The notes below the pieces were generated by a model. The model did no database searches, was not told where the DNA came from, and saw only the letters and a list, made by a program, of their open reading frames with translations. Of a stretch of 64,000 nt of DNA, positions 40,541 to 50,354 are shown piece by piece. Position 1 is the first letter of the stretch, and the number at the start of each line of letters is the position of its first letter. Source of the DNA: Palsa-504 sp963800415 (GTDB taxonomy: Bacteria; Actinomycetota; Actinomycetes; Streptosporangiales; Streptosporangiaceae); NCBI GenBank assembly GCA_963800415.1, contig CAWDBS010000069.1, positions 1 to 64,000 of the forward strand, in the 5' to 3' direction. The translations under genes and the position numbers were made by a program.

Positions 40541-41965
40541 TCAGCGGCGCGCCGCCAGCGTGAACGCCGCCCTGATCGCCGCAAGCACGGCCGGGGTAGC
40601 TGTGGCCTCGTTGATAGGTTGCGACGGATTCTCGGCGAGCACGGTGACGACGTAGCTCTTCCCTGTCCGGGTGGTGGCCAGGTAGGCCAGGGTCAGGACC
40701 CCTGGCTCGGATCCTCCCTTGAACCAGGTTGCCTTCCACTGGGTCGGGTCGAGCTGCAGGCCGTCGTCGTTGAGCGAAAGCACCTGGCCGACCGGAGACA
40801 TGCCCGGTCGGTGGGCGAGGGCGGCGAGGGAGGTGTAGGCACGGCAGATATCGCTGGCCGAGGCGAAATATTCGAGGCTGTTAATGTCGCGTGGCGTGGT
40901 CCAGGCTCCCGCCGCCGCCACGGCGGGAAGGGGCGCCCGGTCGACGGTGCTGGCGAGCAGCGCCCGGCGGCTAGGTTCGTTCGCGGCGATGTAACGCTTC
41001 GCGAGCGCCGGCCATTGGTCGAGCTTGAGGATGAATATCTCACGGGTTGTCAGGAATGGCCGGTCCAGAGCTGGGCTGGCCATCCCGGTGGCGGTGAGCG
41101 CCGCCTCGACCGCGGACCGGCTCAGGAGGTTGATCAGCATGTCGGCGGCCGTGTTGTCGCTGATGGATATCATTTTGGCCGCCGTGTCCAGTACCGAGAT
41201 CTGGGTGCCTTCCGGCTCATTCTGGAGCTCACCAGGTGGGAGGCCCTTGAGCTGCGCGGTGACGCTTAGCGGCTGGTTCCAGCGGACGTTGCCCGAGGCC
41301 ACGGCATTACTCAGTGCATCGAGCACGTAGAGCTTGAAGGCCGCGCCGAGCGGCGCCGCCGTGGTGGGGTCGATGCTGTGCACCGGCTGACACGAGCCGC
41401 TGCTGACGTCGGCGACAAGCAGGCGGACCTGGGGGGCGACCGAGCGGAGGGCGGCATCGACCCCGGCCCAGGTGGCCGACGTCGGCCCGGTGGTGGCCGG
41501 GCTGATTCTCAGCCCGCTGATCAGCCCCCGGCGGTCGACGGTGAGCCAAACCTGAGCCTGCTGGACTGCACCGCCGGTGGAGACACTAGCGACAAGCGTA
41601 CTCAGTTCGCTGACCTGGATCGAGAGCAGCTTGACGCTGACCACTTCTTCCAGCGCCTGGTTGAGCAGGGCCGGGCTGACCTGGGCGAGGAAGGCTGCGT
41701 CGAAGTGGCCGCGTACCTGCGCGTCGGACAAGGGCAGCACGGCCAGCGCCTCGATGAGCCACCGGAGCTGGGCCCCGGCAGGCGTACCGGGCGGGACGAC
41801 CTTCGCCGGACCCGTCGAGGCGGCGGCGGCCGACCTCACGGGCGCCGGCGCCCCCGGCGAGCTGCAGGCGGCGGTCATGAGCACCACCACGACAATCAGC
41901 GCCACCAGGAACGGCCACGGTGAACGGCCCGGCCTGCTACTCCTCCTGCCACAGAGCCCCGGCAT
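40541..41965 (-). CDS. Beta-lactamase-fold lipoprotein lacking the catalytic serine (LpqF-like)
   Basis: This 474-residue lipoprotein (lipobox TAAC, Cys34) has an N-terminal helper domain (about 60-160) and a class A beta-lactamase-like domain, a layout seen in mycobacterial LpqF. The SxxK motif reads GAAFK (residues 207-211). Ala208, encoded by GCG, stands where the nucleophilic Ser belongs, and Lys211 is kept. SDN (269-271) is intact, and the KTG triad is KGG (416-418). A Ser-to-Ala change needs only T to G at TCG. The protein therefore cannot acylate as drawn and may have become a binding or sensing protein. The start could be any of several early codons. Confidence 0.8.
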   Translation of the reverse strand: MPGLCGRRSSRPGRSPWPFLVALIVVVVLMTAACSSPGAPAPVRSAAAASTGPAKVVPPGTPAGAQLRWLIEALAVLPLSDAQVRGHFDAAFLAQVSPALLNQALEEVVSVKLLSIQVSELSTLVASVSTGGAVQQAQVWLTVDRRGLISGLRISPATTGPTSATWAGVDAALRSVAPQVRLLVADVSSGSCQPVHSIDPTTAAPLGAAFKLYVLDALSNAVASGNVRWNQPLSVTAQLKGLPPGELQNEPEGTQISVLDTAAKMISISDNTAADMLINLLSRSAVEAALTATGMASPALDRPFLTTREIFILKLDQWPALAKRYIAANEPSRRALLASTVDRAPLPAVAAAGAWTTPRDINSLEYFASASDICRAYTSLAALAHRPGMSPVGQVLSLNDDGLQLDPTQWKATWFKGGSEPGVLTLAYLATTRTGKSYVVTVLAENPSQPINEATATPAVLAAIRAAFTLAARR

Positions 41966-42340
41966 CCATTTCCTCCTGCGCCAGCAACTACCCTCTCCAG
42001 CGTCAGCGGACCACAGCCACTGGTTCCAGCCCAGCCGACCAGGCCGATCCGGGTAGGCGGCCCCATCCGGTAGACAGGCCGGCCATGCGCTCCTTACCGG
42101 TAACGAGCCGGCGGCGCGCTACAAACCTGCCACCCTGCGAGATCGAAGTCGGCGTCGACCGCATGGCTCTACGGTCAGGCACATAAGAATGATCCGATCC
42201 CCAGGGCTAGATGACAATGCCCGGTCACCGGCAAGATCACCCGCAGCTGAGCGCCCGCAACGGCGACAGCGGCCACCTTCACGCCCGCGTGCTCCGGGCG
42301 CCAGCCGAGCTTCCCTATCTCAGCAAGTAACTGGACCGTC
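41966..42340. other. Intergenic region, no gene seen
   Basis: This 375-bp stretch lies upstream of the lipoprotein gene. Short frames are present, but none has protein-like features. The promoter of the lipoprotein gene should be near 41966-42050. Confidence 0.4.
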
Positions 42341-42871
42341 TCACCCCTGTGCGGACTTCGCGTCGGCTTCGATGCTGGCGGTGTCGGCCTTCAATTGCCT
42401 GGCTTCGACCTTCCGCGCCTTCTTCATCGACCGCTCGATCTTCGCCCCCATGTCGGACACCCCAACCACGACCAAGCCCGCCTGCCCGGCGTCGAGATGC
42501 TCGCCAAGCTCCTTCAGGTCGTGGCGGCTCATCCCAGCAGCCGCGTGGCCGGCTACCGCGCCAAGGACCGCACCGCCAGCCGTAGTGGCCGCGAGCAGCC
42601 CTCCGCCGATGGCAGCAAACGGGAACAAGACCACGACCAGGCCGGTGGCCAGTCCCACCCCGGCACCGAGCACGCCACCTACCCGAGTGGGTGTCTCGTG
42701 TTTCTTGGTGATCTTGACTTTGCCGTCAGCCCGACGCTCGATCACCGCAGCGTCATAAGAGTCGATCAAGCCCGCCTCGGTGTGCAGCTCCTTGACAAGC
42801 TCGTAGTCGGCGTCGGCGTAGGCGACCGTGTCATAGACCCCGACATAGGCAATGAACGTGTCGACTGCCAT
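42341..42871 (-). CDS. DUF1269 membrane protein
   Basis: This 176-residue protein begins MAVDTFIAYVGVYDTVAYAD, then has a glycine-rich hydrophobic hairpin (VGGVLGAGVGLATGLVVVLF to GGAVLGAVAGHAAAGM) and a charged C-terminal helix (IERSMKKARKVEARQL). This is the DUF1269 pattern of small, widely spread actinobacterial membrane-associated proteins without known function. The hairpin resembles glycine-zipper proteins. GGGAGG lies six bases before ATG 42871. It stands alone between intergenic gaps. Confidence 0.85.
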   Translation of the reverse strand: MAVDTFIAYVGVYDTVAYADADYELVKELHTEAGLIDSYDAAVIERRADGKVKITKKHETPTRVGGVLGAGVGLATGLVVVLFPFAAIGGGLLAATTAGGAVLGAVAGHAAAGMSRHDLKELGEHLDAGQAGLVVVGVSDMGAKIERSMKKARKVEARQLKADTASIEADAKSAQG

Positions 42872-43113
42872 CGCGATCCTCCCTGGATTCCCTCATGCGA
42901 CCGCTGGTAACGACGACGATACGGCCCACATGCTTCACCCTGGACCACCCATAGCGGGTGATGTCATGCCGCGACCCCGAGCCCACACAGCTGTGCCCGG
43001 CGGCCGCACTCTGGTCACTGCTTCATCTTTAACCGCTGGGTGGATGTTGCCCATGCAGGTCTTAACGGTGGCTTGTTCAGCGATCTTTCAGGAACGAGCG
43101 CTACTTTCCTGGC

Positions 43114-43488
43114 ATGGACGAGTTCCGGGCCCGCCGGGTGGTCGATGCCCTTCGTGACCGTGGCGTCAACGCGCATCTGCTCCGTGGCGGAATCGGCCAG
43201 TTCGGCGTCCGTGTGTCGCTGCCCGGCGGCCGCGAAGCCGAGTGGGACACCGACGGCACGGCCTGCCTCGAAGCCCAGGTCATGCGCGACGGCATGCTCG
43301 TCGGTTACGTGCCCCAGATCGAAGGCTCCGAGGACTTCGACGAGCCCCGGATCGTTGACGCCATCGCCAGCACCGACTATGACCAGCCGGTGGCCCGCCA
43401 GCGCACCACCGCGTCCTCACCCGGCCCCGCCCTTGCCCGCGAAGGCGGCGTCTTCCGCCGTTTCCTCGACGGCTTCCGCTACCGGTAA
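43114..43488 (+). CDS. Small conserved hypothetical protein
   Basis: This 124-residue protein has an alpha/beta core (RARRVVDALRDRGVNAHLLR, then GGIGQFGVRVSLPGGREAEW) and an acidic middle, ending in a basic tail (FRRFLDGFRYR). I recognise no family. TACTTT (43102-43107) lies so that transcription would begin at the ATG (43114), and there is no ribosome binding site, so a leaderless mRNA is likely. The dense protein-like composition supports it as a real gene. Confidence 0.7.
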   Translation: MDEFRARRVVDALRDRGVNAHLLRGGIGQFGVRVSLPGGREAEWDTDGTACLEAQVMRDGMLVGYVPQIEGSEDFDEPRIVDAIASTDYDQPVARQRTTASSPGPALAREGGVFRRFLDGFRYR

Positions 43489-43626
43489 CCAGGCCCCTGC
43501 CCGGCGAGCGCGGCGCCGATGAGATCTGGCCGCGACGGGAAATGCCATCCGGCTGAAGTCGGCGCGCACGTCACCGGGTTGGCAGCTGGGGCGATGTGGT
43601 GCCGCTGAGGCCGGGGTCACAGCCGG

Positions 43627-45210
43627 TCAGCCGGAATCGGTGCCGGTTCCGACGGCGGTGCCGTCCATGGCCGGCCCCGACAGGGCCCGCATGTTGCCCT
43701 TTGGGAGCACCAGTCCGGCGGTTATCGCAGCCACGACGAAGATCAGTGAGGAGCACACGAACGCTGTGGTGTAGCTATGGAGCGCTGCCGCCTGCAGGTT
43801 CGCCGGCGTTATCGCCCGGCCTGCCAGGTACGCGGTGGTGGCGCCGGCGGCGAGCGTATTGAGAAGGGCCGTGCCGATGGAGCCGCCGACCTGCTGGGAG
43901 GTGTTGAGGGTGGCCGACCCCACCCCGGCGTCACTGGGCTTGAGCCCCAGGGTGCCGGTGCTGAATGACGGGGCGAGACTCAGGCCGAATCCGAGGCCTA
44001 GCAGCAGGAGGTAGGGCAGCACGTGGCTCACGTAGGAGCTGTGGAGCCCGACTCGATGCAGGAGATACAACGCGGCGGCGTTCAGGAGCAGCCCGGTCGG
44101 CACGATCACCTTCGGACCGAATCGGGGCAAGAGCACCCGGTTGGACACCTGCGCCATCCCCGCGAGCGCGGCGATCATGGGGAGAAAGGCGAAGCCGGTC
44201 TTGACTGGGCTGAACTTGAGTATCTCTTGCAGGTAATAGGTGAGGAACAGGAAGACCCCGAACAGCCCCATGCTGGCGAACAGCATGGCCAGCATCGAAC
44301 CGCCTCTAGTCCTGTTGTGTATGACCCGAGGCGGCAGCAGCGGGTGCCGCACCCGGGGCTCGAGCAAGGCGAAGGTGGCCAGCAGGATCACCCCGAAGAC
44401 CAGGAAACCAATGGTAAAGGGGTTGCTCCAGGCGGTGGTCTCGGCGTGAGAGAAACCGTAGACCAGGCAGAACAGGCCGCTGGTGACCAGGACAAGCCCG
44501 GGAATGTCCAACGGATCGCGGTCGGCGGCCTTGTCGTTCTTCAGCCAGAGCAGGGCGCCGGTTGTGGCAACAGCGGCGAAGACCAGGTTGACGTAGAGGG
44601 TCCAGCGCCATGACGCGTAAGAAGTGAGGATCCCGCCAAGGAGCAACCCCAGGGCCCCGCCGGCTCCGGCGATGCCGCCGTAAATGGCGAACGCTTTGCC
44701 GCGTTCACGGAAGTCGGTGAAGGTGGTGGTGAGCAGGGCCAGGACCGACGGGGCGAGCAGTGCGCCGAAGGCGCCCTGCACGGTCCTGGCGGTAACGAGC
44801 ATGGGGAAGTTCACCGAGGCTCCGCCGATGGCCGAGGCCCCGGCGAACCCGGCCAGCCCGATGATCAGTGTCCGCTTACGCCCGAAGAGGTCGCCGATCC
44901 GGCCGCCGAGCAGGAGAAGGCTGCCGAAGGCGAGCGAGTAGGCGGTCACGACCCACTGACGGTCGGCGTTGGAGAAGCCGAGCGCGTGCTGGGCGGTAGG
45001 CAGCGCGATGTTCACAACAGTGTTGTCCAGGATGACCATCAGCTGGGCGACGCCCAGCACGGCCAGAATCCACCACCGCATAGCGTGGTTCGCCGCATGG
45101 TCGGTTGTCTGCGCCACGTCCAGCGGCGAGGCGCCCGGTGGGCTCGCCGACTCCTCCTTTGACTGGGACAAGGTGACCTCTCCGCTCGTTCGGGCTCGGT
45201 GCTTACGCAT
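43627..45210 (-). CDS. DHA2-family MFS drug exporter (EmrB/QacA type)
   Basis: About 527 residues with 14 predicted spans. Motif C-like and DHA2 hallmarks include LDNTVVNIALPTAQ in span 1, GGRIGDLFGRKRTLIIG (motif A) and RTVQGAFGALLAPSVLAL. Such proton-driven pumps export lipophilic drugs or metabolites. The start is uncertain: ATG 45210 (no ribosome binding site) or TTG 45171 with GGAGAGG five bases upstream. No TetR or MarR regulator adjoins it. It is divergent from the phytoene-desaturase-like gene. Confidence 0.9.
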   Translation of the reverse strand: MRKHRARTSGEVTLSQSKEESASPPGASPLDVAQTTDHAANHAMRWWILAVLGVAQLMVILDNTVVNIALPTAQHALGFSNADRQWVVTAYSLAFGSLLLLGGRIGDLFGRKRTLIIGLAGFAGASAIGGASVNFPMLVTARTVQGAFGALLAPSVLALLTTTFTDFRERGKAFAIYGGIAGAGGALGLLLGGILTSYASWRWTLYVNLVFAAVATTGALLWLKNDKAADRDPLDIPGLVLVTSGLFCLVYGFSHAETTAWSNPFTIGFLVFGVILLATFALLEPRVRHPLLPPRVIHNRTRGGSMLAMLFASMGLFGVFLFLTYYLQEILKFSPVKTGFAFLPMIAALAGMAQVSNRVLLPRFGPKVIVPTGLLLNAAALYLLHRVGLHSSYVSHVLPYLLLLGLGFGLSLAPSFSTGTLGLKPSDAGVGSATLNTSQQVGGSIGTALLNTLAAGATTAYLAGRAITPANLQAAALHSYTTAFVCSSLIFVVAAITAGLVLPKGNMRALSGPAMDGTAVGTGTDSG

Positions 45211-45426
45211 GACGTAACAGTCGCCGGCTGGAAAACGGTGCCGGTTGAGCATTCCCGATCAGGTCTGGCCGATCCCGGAGGTCTCTGCTGAGGAAGCCAG
45301 CCCGATGACTAGGGAGGCGGGGCTGTGCCGTGCCCTGAGCACCGCGATGGCCAGCCGACTGGCACCTGGGCGCTTCGCCGACACCTCGACTTGCGCGGCG
45401 AACCTTATTCCTGGGACGTTTGCGCA

Positions 45427-47112
45427 GTGGATGAGCGCGCGGACATCGTGGTCGCGGGGGCCGGGCACAACAGCCTGATCGCCGCGTGCTACCTGGCTAA
45501 GGCCGGGTACCGGTGCCTGGTGCTCGATGCCAGGCACGTGCCCGGCGGCGGAGCCACCACCGAGGAGCTCCTGCTCCCGGGCTACGGCATCGATACCTGC
45601 GCTACCGGCCATACGCTGATCCGGGTCAACCCGCTGCTCACCGGGGACGAACTCGGGCTGATCGCTGACTACGGGCTGCGCTATATCGATCCCGACCCGG
45701 TCGCTCACGTCGCGTTCCCCGACGGCGAGCAGCTCACTATGTGGCTCGACCGGGACCGCACCGCGGCGGAGATCGCCCGGTTCTCGGCCGCCGATGCCGC
45801 CGCATACCTTCGCCTGCTGGATGAGTACGACGAGGTGAAGTCGGTCTTCAGCGGGTCGCAGTTCACCCCGGTCGGCTTCGGCCCGTCCCTGGACGCCCGG
45901 CTGGCCGAGCATCCGCGCGGCCGATTGTGGCAACGTCGGCGAGCGCTGTCCGCATGGGATGTCATCAGGCACGAGTTCGGCAGCCGTCATGTCCAGGCGT
46001 TCATGCTGTGGATGGCGTTCCAGACCAACCAGGCGGTGGACGTGCCTGGCTCGGGCGTGCTCGCTTATTCGCTTGTGTTCGGCCGTCAGCGGCGCAGCTG
46101 GTCGATCCTGGCCGGCGGATCCGGGCGGCTGACCGAGGCGCTAGCCGGGTACCTGCACAGTCACGGCAGCACCGTGCTGTGCGACAAGCACGTCACCCGC
46201 CTGCTGCTTGACGGGAACCGGTGCGTCGGGGTCGAGACCGCCGACGGCGGGCAGTACCGGGCGGGGAAGGCGGTGCTGTCGACGATCCACGTCACCCAGC
46301 TCCGGGACATGGCACCGGCGCGGGCATGGCCCGAGGAGTTCCACTACGGCATCGACACCTACGACGTGGGCATCCCCGGCTTCGGCGTTTACCTGGCGAC
46401 CAGCGCCCCGCCGGAGTTCGCCACCCCTGACGGCAGTACTCAGACCGCCGTGTCGGCCGGGACCGCCGGATGGCCAGAAGACATCGTCCGGCTCGGGCAG
46501 GACCTGCGGGCGGGCCGGTTCGTCGCGGACGTGCCGTGGCTACTGGTGGCCACGCCGACCTTGGCGGACCGAACCCGGGCGCCGTCCGGCAAGCACACGG
46601 TCAAGCTGCTCAGCCAGCAGGTCTACGAGCTGCCCGCCGGAATGCCTGGCTGGGACGTGGTCAAGGTTGAGCATGCCAAGCGCCAGCTTGAGCACCTGCG
46701 GTTGTCCGCGCCCGGTTTCACCGACGACGTGATCCTCGCGCAGCTCGTCAAGTCACCCGCCGACTACGAGCAGCTCAACCCGCACATGGTGCACGGCGCG
46801 TTCCATGGCGGAGACCGCGGCGTGGCGCAAACCGGGGCGCTGCGCCCGGTGCCGGGCTGGGCCTCGCACCGGATGCCGATCGCGGGCCTGTACCAAACGG
46901 GCGCGACCACCCACCCCGGCGGCTCTATCACGGGCGCCCCAGGGCGGAACGCGGCCATTGTGCTGCTGCACGACCTAGGCCACGACCCGGCCGAGGTGAT
47001 GAGCGCCTTACGGACCACTGAACTCCACGGCGACAACCCGGTCGGCCGCTGGATCCTGCCCGGTCGCTCGGCAGCCTGGCGCACATCGCATAAGCGTTCC
47101 GTCGGCCGCTGA
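45427..47112 (+). CDS. FAD-dependent oxidoreductase of the phytoene desaturase / PYROXD2 type
   Basis: About 561 residues. The N-terminal dinucleotide fold reads IVVAGAGHNSLIAACYLAKA and is followed by LDARHVPGGGATTEELLLPG. The C-terminal FAD signature is MPIAGLYQTGATTHPGGSIT, then GAPGRNAAIVLLHDLG. This is the NAD(P)/FAD-dependent amine-oxidase-like group that includes carotenoid desaturases and PYROXD2. No other carotenoid gene is nearby, so the substrate is open. GTG 45427 is chosen because the fold starts there; a GTG at 45325 would add a low-complexity extension. Confidence 0.85.
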   Translation: MDERADIVVAGAGHNSLIAACYLAKAGYRCLVLDARHVPGGGATTEELLLPGYGIDTCATGHTLIRVNPLLTGDELGLIADYGLRYIDPDPVAHVAFPDGEQLTMWLDRDRTAAEIARFSAADAAAYLRLLDEYDEVKSVFSGSQFTPVGFGPSLDARLAEHPRGRLWQRRRALSAWDVIRHEFGSRHVQAFMLWMAFQTNQAVDVPGSGVLAYSLVFGRQRRSWSILAGGSGRLTEALAGYLHSHGSTVLCDKHVTRLLLDGNRCVGVETADGGQYRAGKAVLSTIHVTQLRDMAPARAWPEEFHYGIDTYDVGIPGFGVYLATSAPPEFATPDGSTQTAVSAGTAGWPEDIVRLGQDLRAGRFVADVPWLLVATPTLADRTRAPSGKHTVKLLSQQVYELPAGMPGWDVVKVEHAKRQLEHLRLSAPGFTDDVILAQLVKSPADYEQLNPHMVHGAFHGGDRGVAQTGALRPVPGWASHRMPIAGLYQTGATTHPGGSITGAPGRNAAIVLLHDLGHDPAEVMSALRTTELHGDNPVGRWILPGRSAAWRTSHKRSVGR

Positions 47113-47308
47113 GGCCGCAATCGGCCGGATACCGGTCCTCCGCACACAGAAAGGTCGATTTGCCATGCCCACCATTTAAACCGGCGGAATTGTCGTCGAC
47201 GCCGCACCTGGAGCGTGGCCTTGGTGTGCTCACAGGCGTCGTCATCTAGCCCGCCATGTCCAGCCCATCATGGAGCCAGACAACCCGGGGTCCGGGCCGG
47301 CGCAGGAT

Positions 47309-48214
47309 TCACAGTGCCGTGTTCACCAGAGCCGACGGCAGGTGCCCGGGCTGGCGCGCCTCTACGGACCAGCAGGCCTGGATCAGTGCCTGGGTGAACA
47401 CCTGCGGGTTGGTGACGCACACCGCGTGATCAGCGTCCACCTCGTGGACCGACGCGCCGTCAATCGCGCGGGCCAGCTTCATCTGGCGGCTGGCCGGGAC
47501 GATGCGGTCCCGGGACGTAACCACCACCGCCGTGGGGACATCGACCTGCCCGATCCAGCTGTGTGAGGTGAACTCGCAGACGGCCTGGATGGCCGAGACG
47601 GAGGTGGCGAGTCTGGTCCGCCTCAGCTGGGCGCGGGCTTGCCTGGCTGCGGCGGGGTCGTCCACGGGGCCCAGAAGCGCCATCCCGAGAACCTCGGCGC
47701 TCATCGGCTGCAGAAACGGGTTCCACTGGATGGCCGCGGCCGCCGTGGGCAGCGCGAGGGCGACCAGCTTCTCCGCCGGCGATCCCAGGACGTTGCGGGC
47801 GGTGGCGCACAGCACCAGGCCCGACAGCAGCGACGGGTGCCGCCGGTACAGCAGCTGAGCGACCATGCCACCCATCGAATAACCCACCGCGACGAACCTG
47901 CCGATGCCGAGGACCTCCGCGAGCGCGGCGATATCGTCGGCGCAATCCTCGAGCCGGAACCGCGACCCGGCGCTGATCCCGTCACCGTGGCCGCGCAGGT
48001 CGCTGGCGATGACGCGGAAATGGCGGGAAAGCGGCGCGAAGACCTTGCCCCAGTTCAGTTCGGCCGTGAACGTCACCCCGTGGATAAGCATGAGGGTCTC
48101 GGCTCCGGGCGGACCGGTGCACTCCCATACCCGCGTGACCCCGCGATCCGGCAGCTCAACCAGGCGCGTACGCGGAGTCGCGTCCTCCCCGGGAAACTGC
48201 CGCACGGCCCTCAC
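47309..48214 (-). CDS. Alpha/beta-hydrolase
   Basis: About 301 residues with the alpha/beta-hydrolase core: LMLIHGVTFTAELNW (oxyanion region), VIASDLRGHGDG, nucleophile elbow GYSMGGM, acid VVVTSRDRIVPA and base DADHAVCV. These serine hydrolases cleave esters, lactones or related bonds. GTG codons at 48214 and 48205 are candidate starts, with GAGGGA and GAGGG upstream; the frame continues to 48454 without homology. The last residues are Arg/Pro-rich. It is divergent from the CapA gene. Confidence 0.85.
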   Translation of the reverse strand: MRAVRQFPGEDATPRTRLVELPDRGVTRVWECTGPPGAETLMLIHGVTFTAELNWGKVFAPLSRHFRVIASDLRGHGDGISAGSRFRLEDCADDIAALAEVLGIGRFVAVGYSMGGMVAQLLYRRHPSLLSGLVLCATARNVLGSPAEKLVALALPTAAAAIQWNPFLQPMSAEVLGMALLGPVDDPAAARQARAQLRRTRLATSVSAIQAVCEFTSHSWIGQVDVPTAVVVTSRDRIVPASRQMKLARAIDGASVHEVDADHAVCVTNPQVFTQALIQACWSVEARQPGHLPSALVNTAL

Positions 48215-48503
48215 TCCCTCGTGATGCCAGTTAGCGAGAGCCGGCCATCGGCGCCAGCCAACGATCCACCAGTGCCATCTGGACCATGCGTACCGACTTC
48301 GCGCAAGGCGACAGGACCGAAGGCCCGGATGTAAACGTTTATACCCGTACTGGTGGTGAATATGCTCGCAGACTGGCTCGGCCTGATCCCGGTGACTAGA
48401 GATGCTGCAGTGCGATCCGAGTAAGAGCTGCGGAAATACCGGAGGCCGCGGCATACCGGGACCGTGGCGCGGGCCGGGCAGCCGGTCACCTTAGGCTGTG
48501 CTG

Positions 48504-49592
48504 ATGGTGATCCGCCGACTGCTCGCCGTCGTATCCGGCTGCCTGGTCCTGCTCGCCGGGGCAGCCTGTACGACGGCTCCGTCCGCGCCCCCGGCCGCGG
48601 CTACGACCAGCCGGGCAGCACCTCACCGGGCTGGGCTGGCCAGAACGCGAAGCCATGCCGGTGCGGCCGCGGGCAGCATCACGCTGGCGTTCGCCGGGGA
48701 CGTCAACTTCGCCGGGCGCACGGCGCGATTGCTGGGCGATCCGGCCAGCTCGTTCGGCCCGATCGGGGCGGTACTGCGGTCAGCTGATCTCGCCGCGGTG
48801 AACCTGGAGACGGCCGTCACCGGCCGCGGGACGCCGCAGCCGAAGACCTACCATTTCCGCACCGGGCCGGCCGCCTTCACCGCGCTGCGCGACGCCGGTA
48901 TCGGCCTGGTCACGATGGCGAACAACCACGTCCTGGATTACGGCCCCGTCGGCCTGGCGGACGCGATGGCGGCGGCCCGGGGCGCCCGGTTCCCGTACGT
49001 GGGGATCGGGGTCAACGCCGCCGCGGCGTGGGCGCCGTACCTGACCACCATCAAGGGCGTGCGGATCGCCGTCATCGGCGTCTCGCAGGTCGCCGAGCTC
49101 GCCTCATCATGGGTGGCGACTGCCAGCCGGCCCGGCGAGGCCAACGCGATCGACCTGGGCCGTACCCTCACTGCGGTGCGGACCGCTAAGCGGCAGGCCA
49201 GCATCGTCATCGTGTTCATGCACTGGGGCACCGAGGGCCAGGCGTGCCCGGACCCGGCCCAGCTGTCGCTGGCGCACCAGCTCGCCGCCGCCGGAGCCAG
49301 CATCATCGTCGGCGCCCACGCGCACATGCTGCAGGGCTCCGGCTGGCTCGGCCACACCTTCGTCGCTTACGGCCTGGGCAACTTCCTGTGGTGGGAACGC
49401 TCCTACAGCACCGCCACCGGCGTGCTGGAACTTACCGTGCACCCGCACGCGCCGCTAACCGCGCGGTTCATCCCCGCGGTCGTCTCCGGCACCGGCCAGC
49501 CCATCGCCGACCGGGGCGCCGCCGCGCGGCAGGCCGCCGCCCACTACGCCAGCCTGCGTACCTGCGCCGAGCTGACGTCGCGGCCGTCCTAG
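48504..49592 (+). CDS. CapA-family lipoprotein (PGA-synthesis-like metallophosphatase fold)
   Basis: This 362-residue protein has a signal peptide with lipobox LAGAAC (Cys22). The CapA/calcineurin-like domain shows FAGDVNFAGR, NLETAVTGRG, MANNHVLDYGP, FMHWGTEGQACPDP, IIVGAHAHMLQGSGW and VAYGLGNFLWW. In Bacillus, CapA takes part in poly-gamma-glutamate capsule export. Stand-alone actinobacterial members are secreted proteins of unknown role. No capB or capC gene is present, so capsule synthesis is unlikely here. It is divergent from the hydrolase. Confidence 0.88.
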   Translation: MVIRRLLAVVSGCLVLLAGAACTTAPSAPPAAATTSRAAPHRAGLARTRSHAGAAAGSITLAFAGDVNFAGRTARLLGDPASSFGPIGAVLRSADLAAVNLETAVTGRGTPQPKTYHFRTGPAAFTALRDAGIGLVTMANNHVLDYGPVGLADAMAAARGARFPYVGIGVNAAAAWAPYLTTIKGVRIAVIGVSQVAELASSWVATASRPGEANAIDLGRTLTAVRTAKRQASIVIVFMHWGTEGQACPDPAQLSLAHQLAAAGASIIVGAHAHMLQGSGWLGHTFVAYGLGNFLWWERSYSTATGVLELTVHPHAPLTARFIPAVVSGTGQPIADRGAAARQAAAHYASLRTCAELTSRPS

Positions 49593-49763
49593 CCGGATGG
49601 CCTGGTTACGGGGTCCCGCGAGCGTAGACGGCCCGGATGCGGTGCGGCGCCTCCGGATCGGCGACCGGGTCGCCCGTCGCCGGCGAGGATGTCGGTGTCG
49701 AATCCGGGGCACGACGCGTCCCTTGCGGTGCCCCAGTCCGCACACGCCGGCGCAGCAGTCTCC

Positions 49764-50264
49764 TCACCAGGGCGCGCGCCGGCCGCGGCGACGCCACCAT
49801 CGAGGGCGCGGGGGCGGTGTCTCCCGGGACGGGCGGTCGGCGGACGCCGGGGAGGAAGGACCGCTGTGCGCGTCCCGCCACCGCGCGACCATAGCGTCCT
49901 CGTCGACCAGCCGCAGGAATACCGGCGGCCCGGTGGGGATCCGGCGCCACTCCAGGATCTGCCGGTTGAGCTCCGCAACGGCCTCTCGGACCTCCCGTTC
50001 CGAGCGCAGGTCCGGTACCGTCCCGGTGAGCCGTTCCACCTCTTTGCGCAGCCGCAGCGGGGCGGGCAGGAGCTCCTCCGCGGACACGCCCTCGCGGCGC
50101 AGGTAATCACGCAGCCAGGCCTGCCCGGCACTGGCCTCTCCCCGGCGGGGAAGCGGCTTGCCCGCGCCGGGCAGGTTGTCGAAGGCACCCCGCTCCGCCG
50201 CCTCGTTAACCTGCTGGTCAACCCACGAGGCGAAGCTGAGCTCCGGCGGCTTGCGTTCGGTCAT
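49764..50264 (-). CDS. DUF1992 (DnaJ-homologue subfamily C28-like) protein
   Basis: This 166-residue protein shows the DUF1992 pattern: SFASWVDQQVNEAAERGAFD then NLPGAGKPLPRRG, then a helical segment (LLPAPLRLRKEVERLTG, VREAVAELNRQILEWRRIPT). The family shares a region with eukaryotic DNAJC28 but has no J domain. Its function is unknown. The C-terminal 30 residues are Arg/Pro-rich and variable. It is codirectional with the SRPBCC gene upstream, 90 bp away. Confidence 0.85.
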   Translation of the reverse strand: MTERKPPELSFASWVDQQVNEAAERGAFDNLPGAGKPLPRRGEASAGQAWLRDYLRREGVSAEELLPAPLRLRKEVERLTGTVPDLRSEREVREAVAELNRQILEWRRIPTGPPVFLRLVDEDAMVARWRDAHSGPSSPASADRPSRETPPPRPRWWRRRGRRAPW

Positions 50265-50354
50265 AAAGATAGGCCCTCGCTGTCATTTTAAACGGCGAGG
50301 ACCGAACGGACGGCGGGGTAGCGCGCAACGGCGGAACGCTCACGCATTGATGGG

